Below, piece by piece: positions 1 through 8,851 of a stretch of 64,000 nt of DNA (within the stretch, counting starts at the first letter, position 1; the number at the start of each line of letters is the position of its first letter). Position numbers and translations under genes: made by a program. A model generated the notes under the pieces. It made no database searches, was not told where the DNA came from, and was given only the letters and a program-made list of their open reading frames with translations. The stretch comes from Pomphorhynchus laevis (lineage: Eukaryota > Acanthocephala > Palaeacanthocephala > Echinorhynchida > Pomphorhynchidae), in the NCBI GenBank assembly GCA_012934845.2, contig WNNJ02003297.1, positions 124,001 through 188,000 on the forward strand. The letters are read 5' to 3'.

Positions 1-2419
1 CGACATTAAGAATTGAAGTTCCGAGGCGAAAACGACGGTCATCGCAACGCCTTCCTAATTTAATGTGGCCGCATTTGTCAACATTGATCTTCATACCAGT
101 AGCCTCACTCCATTGGTATATTTCATTAAGGTCTTCCTGCAGGGAAATGCCAAGCGGATCAATATCATCTACATACCATATTTTGAGGTCGTCAGCAAAA
201 GCAAGACAGGGACTCTGAATCCGCAGCAACAAATCGTTAAGGAACACAATAAACAGCAGAGGTCCTAGTACGGTACCCTGCGGAACACCACAGTAAACGC
301 GTCTGGAAGTGGAAAGATGGGTGCCAACTCTCACCCTAAAGAAACGATTACGTAGGAAATCTTGAATCCAATTACACAACATTACAGGAATGCCGTAGTT
401 AAATAGTAATGCTACCAAGCTCTCATGCGGCACCCGATCGAATGCTCTTGAAAAGTCAATGAATACCACATTAATTGATTGGCCGCGACTGACCGCCTCA
501 ACCCACATTTCGCGTGAAGTCAATAAGTTTGTTAAGCAGGAACGACCAGGGAGGAAACCGTGCTGAGAAGACGACATTATTCCGAGTTCCCTCAAGTGAT
601 GCCTGATCCGGGTGGCGATCAACTTTTCAAGCACTTTGCATAGAGAACTAGTCAGGCTGATTGGTCTATAGTCAGTACAAGCCGTTGCAATGGTTTTCTT
701 TGGGATCGGAACTACGATGGCAGTTTTCCAGACTTCAGGAACACATCCACTGGTCAAACTGTTCTCAAAAATAGCAAGAAGGGAAGGAGCCAAATATCTA
801 GATAAATTCTTCAAGAGAAACGGAGAAATGTCATCAGGGCCAGTAGAGCTAAATGGGTCAAGCTGATCAAGCTGACTTACAATCTCACTAATCGTTACTG
901 GAATAAAACGCGAAGATTGCTTTAATGCTACACCATTCGAAGTGATTAAAGCTCTTTGTGAATTATTTGTCGGTATCGAAAAAGACGTAGCAAGGCATTC
1001 CACAATACCACTCTGAGAAGTTATCATACATCCCTCCGCATTAAGGACATACTTGATTTCTGTATTAAGGGTTCTGTTGCGACGAACATAGGCCCAGAAT
1101 AGTTTTGGATTTCGTGTTACATTATTAGCGATAGACGATTCGAATGCACATCGTTTTGTTGCTTTCACTCTAGTACAAAGATTTCGAACATATTTATATC
1201 TGGCAGAGAAACTAGAGTCAGAACGCTGAAGCTTCCATAAACAATTTCTTGAACTTATTAGTTGTCTGACGTTGGAATCTATCCATGCAGGTGACTTAGC
1301 AGCATAAGAGGATTCGCGCATAGGGGCAAGAATATCAGATAATTTATGTAGGTAATCAGTGATCATATTCAATGATAGCTTGTCCGTGTTCATAAAAATA
1401 CACGGGAATTGGTTGTAAACTCTTAAAACATCTTCTCTTCTCACTTTCGACCAATGACGTTTGTAAGTTTTTGAACAAGGTGGACAGAATCTGGAATAAG
1501 GTACAGTCGTCAAGGAGAGCAAGCAGTGGTCACTACTTCCTAAAGGAGGGAGATGATCAACTTTGATTATGTCTCCTACATATTTGGAAAACACCAGATC
1601 AAGTACCGAATCCGATCTTGAAGTTAAGCAAGTTGGCTCTTGTAAATGCTGAATCAGCATGAGTTCCTCAGCAAGGAACTCAGATATTTCCCTTTCCGTG
1701 GAACTACCATCAGAAAAGACATAGTCTGACCATCTAGATCGTGGAAGATTAAAATCGCCCAAAAGAATAAAGTGAGGGGAGGAACATACCGATTGTAGAA
1801 TAAGTTTTAGTTGATCAGTGTCTGCAATTACTGACGGAGATCGATACACGACGCAAAAATTCATACTGGTCGCTGAGTGATCAATACGGAAGCATAGAGT
1901 CTCAAACGACCCACAAGGGTCACAAATATTCAACACCTCAGATACGAGGAAATTTTCTCTGACATACGCGGCGACACCGCCACCTCGCCTACCTGATATC
2001 CTGTCGCTTCGTATAAGGCGAAATCCAGAAATGTTCACAGTGGTATCGACAATATATTGATGCAACCAGGATTCAGCAACGCAGAAAATGTCATACGAAT
2101 GAGAAAGCATGTGATACTTCAACTCCACTATTTGAGCAGGCAAACTACGAAGATTAGAATACCCAATCGATAAATAGCGTGTGGGTTGTGGTAAGGGATT
2201 ACTAGGAACGGTGAATAATTTGTTGAATGAAACTAAGTGTCCCAGATCAGAATTGAAACTAACGCTATTGAAGAGTTGCGATGAATGACTGTTGAAACTA
2301 CCTTTTCCAGACGAACTAGCAAAATTCAAACTGGATACTGCTAAGTGACGCTGTTGATCGTTATGGGATTCCAACGAACTACTGGGTGCCACCTGACAAC
2401 CTGAAAATTTCGTATGCAT
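1..2419 (-). CDS. LINE-A ORF2: APE endonuclease-reverse transcriptase (partial, open at window edge)
   Basis: I translated the complement and found an open frame from ATG at 2419 to the window edge, over 800 codons without a stop. It nicks target DNA and reverse-transcribes its own RNA there. Endonuclease part, roughly residues 85-310: CVAESWL with the catalytic Glu, RRGGGVAAYV, LLGDFNLPRSRW and GSSDHCLL. RT part: YRPISLTSSLCKVLEK, QHGFLPGRS, FIDFSRAFDRVPH (motif A), GVPQGTVLGPLLF (motif B) and AFADDLKIW (motif C), so the catalytic Asps are kept. It overlaps the end of ORF1 by 79 nt in another frame, suggesting coupled translation. An in-frame stop at 2429-2431 limits any upstream extension. 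Confidence 0.9.
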   Translation of the reverse strand, partial: MHTKFSGCQVAPSSSLESHNDQQRHLAVSSLNFASSSGKGSFNSHSSQLFNSVSFNSDLGHLVSFNKLFTVPSNPLPQPTRYLSIGYSNLRSLPAQIVELKYHMLSHSYDIFCVAESWLHQYIVDTTVNISGFRLIRSDRISGRRGGGVAAYVRENFLVSEVLNICDPCGSFETLCFRIDHSATSMNFCVVYRSPSVIADTDQLKLILQSVCSSPHFILLGDFNLPRSRWSDYVFSDGSSTEREISEFLAEELMLIQHLQEPTCLTSRSDSVLDLVFSKYVGDIIKVDHLPPLGSSDHCLLSLTTVPYSRFCPPCSKTYKRHWSKVRREDVLRVYNQFPCIFMNTDKLSLNMITDYLHKLSDILAPMRESSYAAKSPAWIDSNVRQLISSRNCLWKLQRSDSSFSARYKYVRNLCTRVKATKRCAFESSIANNVTRNPKLFWAYVRRNRTLNTEIKYVLNAEGCMITSQSGIVECLATSFSIPTNNSQRALITSNGVALKQSSRFIPVTISEIVSQLDQLDPFSSTGPDDISPFLLKNLSRYLAPSLLAIFENSLTSGCVPEVWKTAIVVPIPKKTIATACTDYRPISLTSSLCKVLEKLIATRIRHHLRELGIMSSSQHGFLPGRSCLTNLLTSREMWVEAVSRGQSINVVFIDFSRAFDRVPHESLVALLFNYGIPVMLCNWIQDFLRNRFFRVRVGTHLSTSRRVYCGVPQGTVLGPLLFIVFLNDLLLRIQSPCLAFADDLKIWYVDDIDPLGISLQEDLNEIYQWSEATGMKINVDKCGHIKLGRRCDDRRFRLGTSILNV

Positions 2420-3330
2420 AAGTTCGTTTCACCTTCAGATAGCCGGTTTCGTAATACTGTTTTTGCTTCTTTCAACTTTAAACGATCTTCGAGACTCAGA
2501 TCCTTAAGAATACGATGTGGATAATCTTTAAGTCGAAAACCACGTTTGAGCAAAAGGTCTGCATGTTTTGCGGAAGATAATACAACTTTCAACAATCTTG
2601 GTTTCTCTACCACCTTTTTTCCAAGTCGAAACAACTTTGTAACCTTTAGAGTAGAAGCTAGCTTCTCATCACCTTCTAAGAGTAACTGACAGAACACAGT
2701 ACGGAGGCTGGACACATCATCATTCATACGTGTTTGTGAGTTACTGGCCTTTGATTCAGCGATACCACTAAATAGGATATTGCAAGACCTATCTGGATGC
2801 GAACGGTAGTTTGTAGAAGGAGCGTTGTCCAAAGAAATGCTCTGACCATTTGAAGGTAAATAATTTCCTGATTTATTCTTATTTTTGGCCTTCTGTTTTC
2901 TATCGATGGCCACACTCGAATCGCTACCTCTGATTTCACCCAATTGATGGTATGTCGATCCAGCGTTTCGTGTAGGTTGCAATAGAGTGTTGCGCCATAC
3001 CCTTCCTTTGTTTACAGCTGGTGTAGATTGTTCAACATGAATGACCGATTTTTCTTTGTCCTGAAAGGATGACAGCATTTGAAGTTCGGCATTTGAAGTA
3101 TTATCGTGCTGATGCGTAGATGACAGTGAAGGTAATTCAATCCTCGGTTCACATAGGTCAGGAGTTGAACTGTCATCTAATGGCAGCTTAACGACAGGAT
3201 TAACGGTACAGGTGTTTATCGAAGTTTGATGGTCCGTGCTGTCTTGAGAGACACGAACGTCATTTAAGTTGATAGGTAACGATATATCACAACAATTCAC
3301 ATCACAAACCATATCTTGCACTAGTTTCAT
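2341..3330 (-). CDS. LINE-A ORF1 (nucleic-acid-binding protein of the LINE)
   Basis: A 329-residue ORF just upstream of ORF2. The N-terminal two thirds are Ser/Asn-rich and low in complexity. The C-terminal third has the pattern of LINE ORF1 proteins of the CR1/jockey group: KLFRLGKK, then KPRLLKVVLSS, then HRILKDLSLEDRLKLKEAK, a basic RNA-recognition-like fold followed by a charged helix. I see no CCHC zinc knuckle. Such proteins coat LINE RNA. The start at 3330 is the first ATG after the leader. Confidence 0.75.
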   Translation of the reverse strand: MKLVQDMVCDVNCCDISLPINLNDVRVSQDSTDHQTSINTCTVNPVVKLPLDDSSTPDLCEPRIELPSLSSTHQHDNTSNAELQMLSSFQDKEKSVIHVEQSTPAVNKGRVWRNTLLQPTRNAGSTYHQLGEIRGSDSSVAIDRKQKAKNKNKSGNYLPSNGQSISLDNAPSTNYRSHPDRSCNILFSGIAESKASNSQTRMNDDVSSLRTVFCQLLLEGDEKLASTLKVTKLFRLGKKVVEKPRLLKVVLSSAKHADLLLKRGFRLKDYPHRILKDLSLEDRLKLKEAKTVLRNRLSEGETNLCIRNFQVVRWHPVVRWNPITINSVT

Positions 3331-3419
3331 TTAGAGGGCCGAAACAGTAAACCTCAGATATCTTACTCGACTTGTAAAGGAGGGGAGTGATCGGTTGTTC
3401 ATTATGGAAGAGAGATCAG

Positions 3420-3843
3420 AAAGTGTTAATCTCTTAAGTTTTTCTTTGTCGCAAGGGCGCCATTGAAGACCACTACCGGTGATTTAGAGAAGTTGAGAAT
3501 AAGATTGGATCGGGGTAAATGATCAATTAATCTTGAAAAGAAACGGCTGATGTCCGACACTATATATTTGCACCTGCGTCCAGAAAACATGGATGTGTTA
3601 TCATTAGCGTATACCAATAGATGTTGATCGCGTTTAATTTTTTTGAAAAGTTCAATGGAGGCACCAAGATATAAGACAGGAGAAATTGGGAAGCCTTTCG
3701 GCACACCTGTAATAATGTAGAACTGATGTGCATCAAGGTCATTTTCATAAAAGAACCGCTTGATGTAAAGCAGTATCTCCACCTTGTTAACAATTCTCGC
3801 AGGCAACCCGAGGGACCTAAGAGAAGATATAACAAAGGGAATG
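3420..3843 (-). pseudogene. LINE-C RT fragment downstream of the LINE-B insertion (motifs B to E)
   Basis: Minus-strand RT piece with a motif-B-like GVPKGFPISPVLY, a motif-C-like LLVYANDNTSMF in which YADD has become YAND, and a motif-E-like LILNFSKSP. It begins exactly where RT motif A ends at 5,741 on the other side of LINE-B, so it is the 3' continuation of LINE-C. It stops at the 5' end of LINE-A at about 3,420. The rest of LINE-C may resume left of the window. The catalytic change makes it dead. Confidence 0.75.
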
Positions 3844-3919
3844 AAAAAAAGATAAATTTATTTTGATTGGTAAATGCGCGCCAACAGCGCGCTTACAAGC
3901 CCACTAAAAATGACAAAGT

Positions 3920-4626
3920 TATCAAACTGATAAAAAATAATAATCCCGCAGACGAATTTTTAATAGTATGAACAAGGAAGTCGAGTGGATGTACCAAGGG
4001 AACGAATTCCGAATAAGATGAGCAGCCACAGGAAAAGAACGGAGGCGGTAATTTGTCGAATAATTTGAAGTGTAGAGAAGGGAATTAGATAATCTTAAGG
4101 ATAAAGAAGCAGGACCAGATTCATCGCGATATTCAAGAGGTAAGTATGAAGGGGGATTGCGATGATGTACATGATGGGTCAGGATAATCAAACAAAACTG
4201 GACACGATGGCTAATTGTGGGAAGCCGGGAATATTGAAATATGTTGAGATATGTAGTCTAAACGACGGAGACGTAGGAGAACGCGAGCTGCTGAGTTTAC
4301 AATACTTTGGAGTGGTTGGAGAGTAGGTTCGGGGGAATTCGAGAACAAGCTAAGGCACCAATCGATTCGGGAAAATAAAAGGGATGATAAAAGGGAAATA
4401 CAGGTGCGAAAATCGATCAAACTTCGAATACGGCGAATATCGCGTAGTAGCAGAAACGAGGAGCGGACTTTATCGGAAACAAATGGCTTGAGAGAAAGAT
4501 GGTTATCAAAGTGGAAACCGAGGAATACGATATCATTAACGACACGGATAATGGTTGAGTAGATATAGTTAGGTGGAGTAACGTTGATGTGAGATGGAAT
4601 TGAGAGGAGTTGATCGAAGGGAGCAT
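3920..4626 (-). pseudogene. LINE-B RT C-terminal region, decayed
   Basis: Minus-strand frames carry the post-palm region typical of CR1/L2/RTE-type RTs: LLSSLLFSRIDWCLSLF, LQPLQSIVNSAARVLLRLRR and, further on, LRSFPVAAHLIRNSFPW. It is spread over at least three frames. It aligns by eye with the plus-strand copy at 35,135-35,880, which shares the LLSSLLF and RVLLR blocks. Confidence 0.7.
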
Positions 4627-4686
4627 TGTGATACTATTTTGATTGTTGCTTTTTATACCACAAAGGGAAATATGAAGTTCATATAT

Positions 4687-5037
4687 TCATGTCGAAGGCG
4701 CACAATGACAACTTTCCTTACCCGCTAAAGAAAAGTTATGGGAGTCAATGTTGTAATTGACAAAAATCACATCATTATCAGATCGGGATAGTGTGTTTTC
4801 TAGGAAAGCGGGATCTTTCGAATGAATATAATCTTCACCAAGAATGATATTGCGGAACAAGCGACTATTTCTATCTTGACAAGATTTAGTGATATGCTTC
4901 TCTGCGTTATGAGTATTACAGACTGATAGCGGGTCAAACGAATTGTTCTGTATATTCTTAGCATTACCACCTTTATTGTGGGAGGAAGTGTTGACAGAAG
5001 TAAATAGACCCAAGAAGTTATTATCACGAATCATCAT
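4687..5037 (-). CDS. LINE-B second frame (116 aa), probably the start of ORF2
   Basis: Its ATG overlaps the ORF1 stop as TAATG at 5035-5039. The protein is Asn/Ser-rich with no recognised domain. Near the end, NDVIFVNYNIDSH could be the beginning of an APE endonuclease (usual form: VNYN.RS), after which the element is deleted. If so, this is the N-terminus of ORF2, expressed by stop-restart coupling as in some R1-clade LINEs. That reading is inference. Confidence 0.4.
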   Translation of the reverse strand: MMIRDNNFLGLFTSVNTSSHNKGGNAKNIQNNSFDPLSVCNTHNAEKHITKSCQDRNSRLFRNIILGEDYIHSKDPAFLENTLSRSDNDVIFVNYNIDSHNFSLAGKESCHCAPST

Positions 5038-5294
5038 TAGTGATTCACTTGGCAGTCAGAATTGCTGGAATAAATAATGTATTCAGTTTGAGTAGACTTG
5101 GTAGTAACAGGTGATTGCGAACTACATAGTTGTTGGAGTAGTTTAGAATCGCAAAACTCACAGACGTAATCGTTTTTAGTAAGCGATATATCGCGTACTG
5201 CAGTTGACCGAACGCTGCAATCAGTAATCGAGCACTGGACTTGAAATGATTTTGATGTGTCGTCAAATTTAATGTTCTTCCTTCGACTACCCAT
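5037..5294 (-). CDS. LINE-B ORF1-like small protein with paired cysteines (85 aa)
   Basis: The first ORF downstream of the minisatellite leader. It contains CSITDC and CEFC 26 residues apart, a CX4C...CX2C arrangement that could bind zinc. Otherwise unrecognised. It starts with ATG at 5294 and ends in TAA overlapping the next ATG. It is probably the nucleic-acid-binding ORF1 of LINE-B or its N-terminal part. Confidence 0.45.
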   Translation of the reverse strand: MGSRRKNIKFDDTSKSFQVQCSITDCSVRSTAVRDISLTKNDYVCEFCDSKLLQQLCSSQSPVTTKSTQTEYIIYSSNSDCQVNH

Positions 5295-5358
5295 CGAATA
5301 AATTTGATTTAGTGCAGGTCAGATATATTTATATAATCGGCGGGCTCAGCTAGCAGAA

Positions 5359-5730
5359 ATTGTAATAAGTAGATAGTTCAATCAGTTGTTCGATTGTAAT
5401 CAGTAGACAATTTTATCAGTTGTTCGATTGTAATTAGTAGACAATTTTATCAGTTGTTCGATTGTAATCAGTAGACAGTTTGTAATCAGTTTGTAATCAG
5501 TAGATGTATGATTGTATATAGAATTGCGTGGTGTTTAAGCTGTAAATATTTGTAGCAATACGGAATTGTAATCAGTAGATAGTTCAATCAGTTATTCGAT
5601 TGTAATCAGTAGACAGTCCAATCAGTTATTCGATTGTAATCAGTAGACAGTTTGTAATCAGTAGACAGATACAGTATTGTATATAGAATTGTGTGGTGTT
5701 TAAGCTGTAAATATTGTTTGTAGAAATACG
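5359..5730. repeat. 34-bp minisatellite with a 165-bp higher-order duplication
   Basis: The unit attgtaatcagtagacaat... is 34 bp and repeats head to tail three to four times. The block plus a unique part (containing gaattgcgtggtgtttaagc) is then duplicated with a 165-bp period (gaattg at 5521 and 5686). It sits in the 5' leader of LINE-B. Confidence 0.9.
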
Positions 5731-5740
5731 GAAATATTAT

Positions 5741-5964
5741 GGAAATGCGGTCAAATGCAGCGGAAAAATCAAGGAAAACAACCACAACGAGCTGATGATT
5801 GTTGTCCTGACAGAACCGGTGCACCTCACCAACTGCGAATGGACCAAACGATTTTTGACAAACCCATGAGAACCTGGTTGGATTAAATTACGCCTACTTA
5901 GATGGTCGCGGATTGTACACGCAAGCGCGTTTTCGTAGATGGAGATGAGGGAGTTTTGAATCAA
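5741..5964 (-). pseudogene. LINE-C RT N-terminal fragment (motifs 0 to A)
   Basis: One frame gives ISIYENALACTIRDHLSRRN then GSHGFVKNRLVHSQLV, the LE..L...L.....QHGF.KGRS pattern of LINE RTs. An overlapping frame gives VVVVFLDFSAAFDRI, motif A. The frame change lies between them, near 5,830. The sequence then runs into the LINE-B 5' end, so the next RT motifs are found only at 3,843 and below. Confidence 0.7.
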
Positions 5965-7439
5965 AATGTGCCGCAGATCTTTAGGGCACGAAATCGATTT
6001 ATTGTTTGGTAAAAATATTTGTCGACTAATGTTAATGCCTGCAACATCGGATGGGTGGCTAGTAACATCGCAATGGCGACCTTTTTATGACTGGCTGCCT
6101 AAAGCTGACAGCCCCGAGTGGAGAGTGGTGCATAGAATTTGGAAGTTCCAAAAAGTGGCCCCAAGAAGTTTAGGATATCTGGAACAGATAGATCCCTGCT
6201 CCTGAAGCCACGCCAAGGCGGATTGGTTGGGGATTGAGTGGATCCATAATTATGTAGGGATAGTGACTTTTTCTAAACTTTGTCAAGGCCTATACTACCT
6301 ATCCATCTCAAAGATTTCTCCTTCCAGCAGACAAACTTCTCCTTGGATATCTTCTAAAAGGAAGACTGAGAAGGGTTAATGCGAGAAATTCTCGTCCTAT
6401 TTCTACTCAGCTGGAACTTATATCTAGAGCTTCCGTATTCTTTCGAGAGGGCATGTCTGACGGAAACAGATAGATTGGAAAGGTGTAGCATTCGTGGAAT
6501 TTTATATGCGACTCCTGTAGGTAGTCGAAATATTCGCGGTAGCTTGCGATGAGAGGTAGTAATTGAATCGGGTCAAACTCGCATTTCCTACAACAGGGAA
6601 GAGTTGGATAGCTGCCTGGAAGCATGCCACTCAGATTGGATCAAATTGGAACCTTCTTCTAAGCAACGTATCTTCTTCTAACCATCAACAGAGTAAGTCG
6701 TGTTAGGTGTACAGTTGTTGGCGCGACTGCTTAATACAGGTAGGATTTAGCATCCACCTCTCGTGTAGCAGTAGAATGTCGAGGAGAGAATTTGTTGTAG
6801 CGCAATGAAAGGTGAGGATGGTGGTTTATGTATAAGATAGTCAATCCAGGCTATGCGGAATGCTGCATTAATCCAACGACCAATTCTGTCGTTAAAGTTA
6901 CCAAATAACAAGTCATAGCCGCTACCTTATATACGATCCAGGAGGTCACGGTTCTTCTGAATTTCTCCTGGACGGATATATACATTGGCTATGCTGGTAC
7001 GTTTACTGTTCTTGCAGCACGATATCGCTAAACAATATAGGAATTGACAAAAATAGTTTAGTAAAAAGGATGACCTTAAAGAGCTCTTTACTGGGGTTAA
7101 AAGACCTTGCGATGAAGTGGAATGAGGATGGGTTATATACGGATTAAAGTGTGAGGTTATGTTGTTTGGAATAAATCAAGTAATGTCATGGGGAGAGCGG
7201 ATAGATCGCGTCTCCTGAAGGATTGTAACATTCGTTTCTCTACCAGGTAGAAGGCTAAGGGCGGAAGCACCCCCCCCGAGTTCCACTGAAGGATATTCAG
7301 TGAAAACGGTTCGTAATACTTTCCATTGCGATAGTGGTACCGGAGTGGATAAGCCTCCTCTAGTTGGAACCAGAAGCGGTAAGGTTGCCCTTCTTACTTC
7401 CGACCTCAACAGAGAGAGTCATTTGCCCACGGGCATTAT

Positions 7440-8270
7440 CTTTATTTCATATTTAGCCGCCACTTCCCAAGTTTTACTTTCTTAGATAGGCGGATAGATG
7501 ATGGGTTGTGAACAGAGGCACACTTTTTTGATCTTGGGACGGTAGCTATTGGGTCTTGGTGTGTGCTGTACATTGTGTTGATTAAAAACGTGAATAAGTC
7601 CTCCATCTTCTTGGTTGTTGCTTGACTCTTTGCATCAATCAAACTAATTATGTCTGAGTCGGAGAACCTATTGCTTGCGTCTGCAAATGAATTGGAGGCG
7701 GTGTTGTTGGAAACAGTACAGTGTCTCTTTTGATATTCTTTGAAGTTACGGCATTTGCGAGACCGTGAAGGATGGTCCTTACTACAGTTCGAGCAGAGCG
7801 GGGGGTCGATGCACTTTCCTCCTTTTAAGTGATTGGGATCAGTCGAACCGCAAACCCCACAGGAGGGGTGTGGTAATCTGACCCCTAATACCTCATTCGT
7901 GGCAGCAATTACAGCTGGGGGTAAGTCAAGCTATCAGTACTGACCAGAGTGCATAAGAGGTTATGACCCAGAAACATTTTGCATTTGGATTTTGATATAA
8001 TTTCGGCGTTATCTACTGAGATTGGGCAGAATGCAACTGGGAGGGGAAACCATTCCTCCCATTTATGAATCGAACATTTGAAATTTTAAATAGATTTTCA
8101 AGTGTTTTGAAATCGTCGTTGTCAAGGTCAGGGTGATGTTAGAGATTATAACAGACACTTGTATCAGTTTGAAAATAATTACCCTAAACTGAGACATTTT
8201 CATTGAAATATTTTTAGTAGGCAATAGCAATGTCGGGGAAAGAGAAGGAGACTCGTACCTCCGACTCATA
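7440..8270 (-). pseudogene. LINE-C ORF1 remnant with two zinc knuckles
   Basis: The minus strand near 7,720-7,870 encodes CGVCGSTDPNHLKGGKC followed by CSNCSKDHPSRSRKC, two CCHC-type knuckles. Upstream, LPVAFCPISVDNAE matches LPLAFCSTPIDTAE in LINE-D ORF1. Downstream lies the 66-aa frame at 7442-7642. Frames are broken at least twice. A gag-like RNA-binding ORF1 of a LINE. Confidence 0.65.
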
Positions 8271-8682
8271 TAATCTTATTGAGTTGAAAACAACTTTATA
8301 CTAGTACAAAACATTAATTTTTGTAAAATACTGTTGAATACTTTTTGTCTCTCAAGAGGTGATTTATACTTAATACTAATTACATTTTGGAGCTTCTTCA
8401 CTGGGGAAGTATCCCTTGAATCGATGATAATTAGAAATCAAATTTTACTGACTTTGCTTGTAGGAATAGAAAATGTACCTGTCTTCATAAAAAATAATAG
8501 ACATTTCATTGGAATTTTCGATCATTTTGCACTGCATTTCGTTGTTTTTCAATGAATAAATAAATGAAGGTTTTTTTAAAAATTATAACATAAGTGAAGA
8601 AGTTCAGAAACAAAACACAAAAACAGTCAGGCAAGATTTATAATCATCATCCGTATATTTAATTGTCTTCAACTTATCTTAC
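8271..8682. other. No gene seen
   Basis: AT-rich spacer between the LINE-C remnant and the SINE-like head. The 73-aa plus-strand frame at 8334-8555 has no recognisable motif and is treated as chance. Confidence 0.5.
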
Positions 8683-8790
8683 GACCTCAGGTCGGGTGGG
8701 ATCTGAGCCCCACAGTTAATCCAACACGCCGCTCTTCGACTGAACCACCCGGGGTCTTTAACCCCCCTTCGAAGAGCCCAATCGAGGCGG
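8683..8790 (-). repeat. tRNA-derived SINE-like head
   Basis: The complement has a tRNA-like segment (about 8692-8753): GGGTGGTTCAGTCGAAGAG resembles box A, and GGGCTCAGATCCCACCC resembles a degenerate box B whose arm can close on the 5' GGGTGG. A preceding head (TTCGAAGGGGGG...AAAGACCC) is shared with 28,495-28,585. Not a functional tRNA: the anticodon arm is poor. It marks the junction of LINE-D's lost 3' part with LINE-C. Confidence 0.5.
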
Positions 8791-8851
8791 ACTATGTAAT
8801 CGAGAGACGAAGAGCTTGAGAAACCTTAGCCTTTGCTCTGGGGGAGGTGCT

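Larger units (their letters stand above)
1..3420 (-). mobile_element. LINE-A: apparently intact CR1/jockey-type non-LTR retrotransposon, cut by window edge
   Basis: Minus-strand non-LTR element with ORF1 (2341-3330) and an overlapping ORF2 (1-2419) carrying APE endonuclease and RT. About 90 bp of 5' leader separate ORF1 from older LINE-C sequence at about 3,420. Both frames are uninterrupted in the window, unlike every other LINE here, so this is probably the youngest insertion. The 3' end lies left of the window. Clade placement (CR1/Rex1/jockey group) is inference from the FADD-type RT and ORF1 style. Confidence 0.85.
3844..5740 (-). mobile_element. LINE-B: internally deleted L2/CR1-like LINE nested in LINE-C
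   Basis: On the minus strand it holds a 34-bp minisatellite leader (5359-5730), a small ORF1 (5037-5294), a second frame (4687-5037), then only the RT C-terminal region (3920-4626) and a 3' end with a GCGTGC/GCGCGC stem region ending AAATAAATC plus a T run. Endonuclease and most of RT are missing, so it is an internal deletion derivative of about 1.9 kb. Imperfect target-site duplications flank it: ggaaatg near 5741-5747 and gggaatg at 3837-3843. Relatives lie at 35,135-36,000 and 41,370-41,607. Confidence 0.8.
5741..8270 (-). mobile_element. LINE-C 5' part: zinc-knuckle ORF1, endonuclease, RT motif 0-A
   Basis: Reading the minus strand from 8,270 downward: ORF1 remnants (7,440-8,270), APE endonuclease remnants (about 6,750-7,410: ETNVTILQETRSIRS), a linker (6,400-6,625), then RT N-terminal motifs at 5,741-5,964. 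Several frames are broken. It is interrupted at 5,741 by LINE-B and continues at 3,843. Its order and sequence parallel LINE-D, so both come from one family with about the divergence of different subfamilies. Confidence 0.7.

Noticed and set aside
5359-5730. Regular 34-bp repeats as a possible CRISPR array
   Set aside because: No unique spacers; units are directly tandem, duplicated at a higher level, and the DNA is clearly eukaryotic.
7300-7485. 61-aa plus-strand ORF
   Set aside because: Antisense to LINE-C endonuclease/ORF1 sequence.
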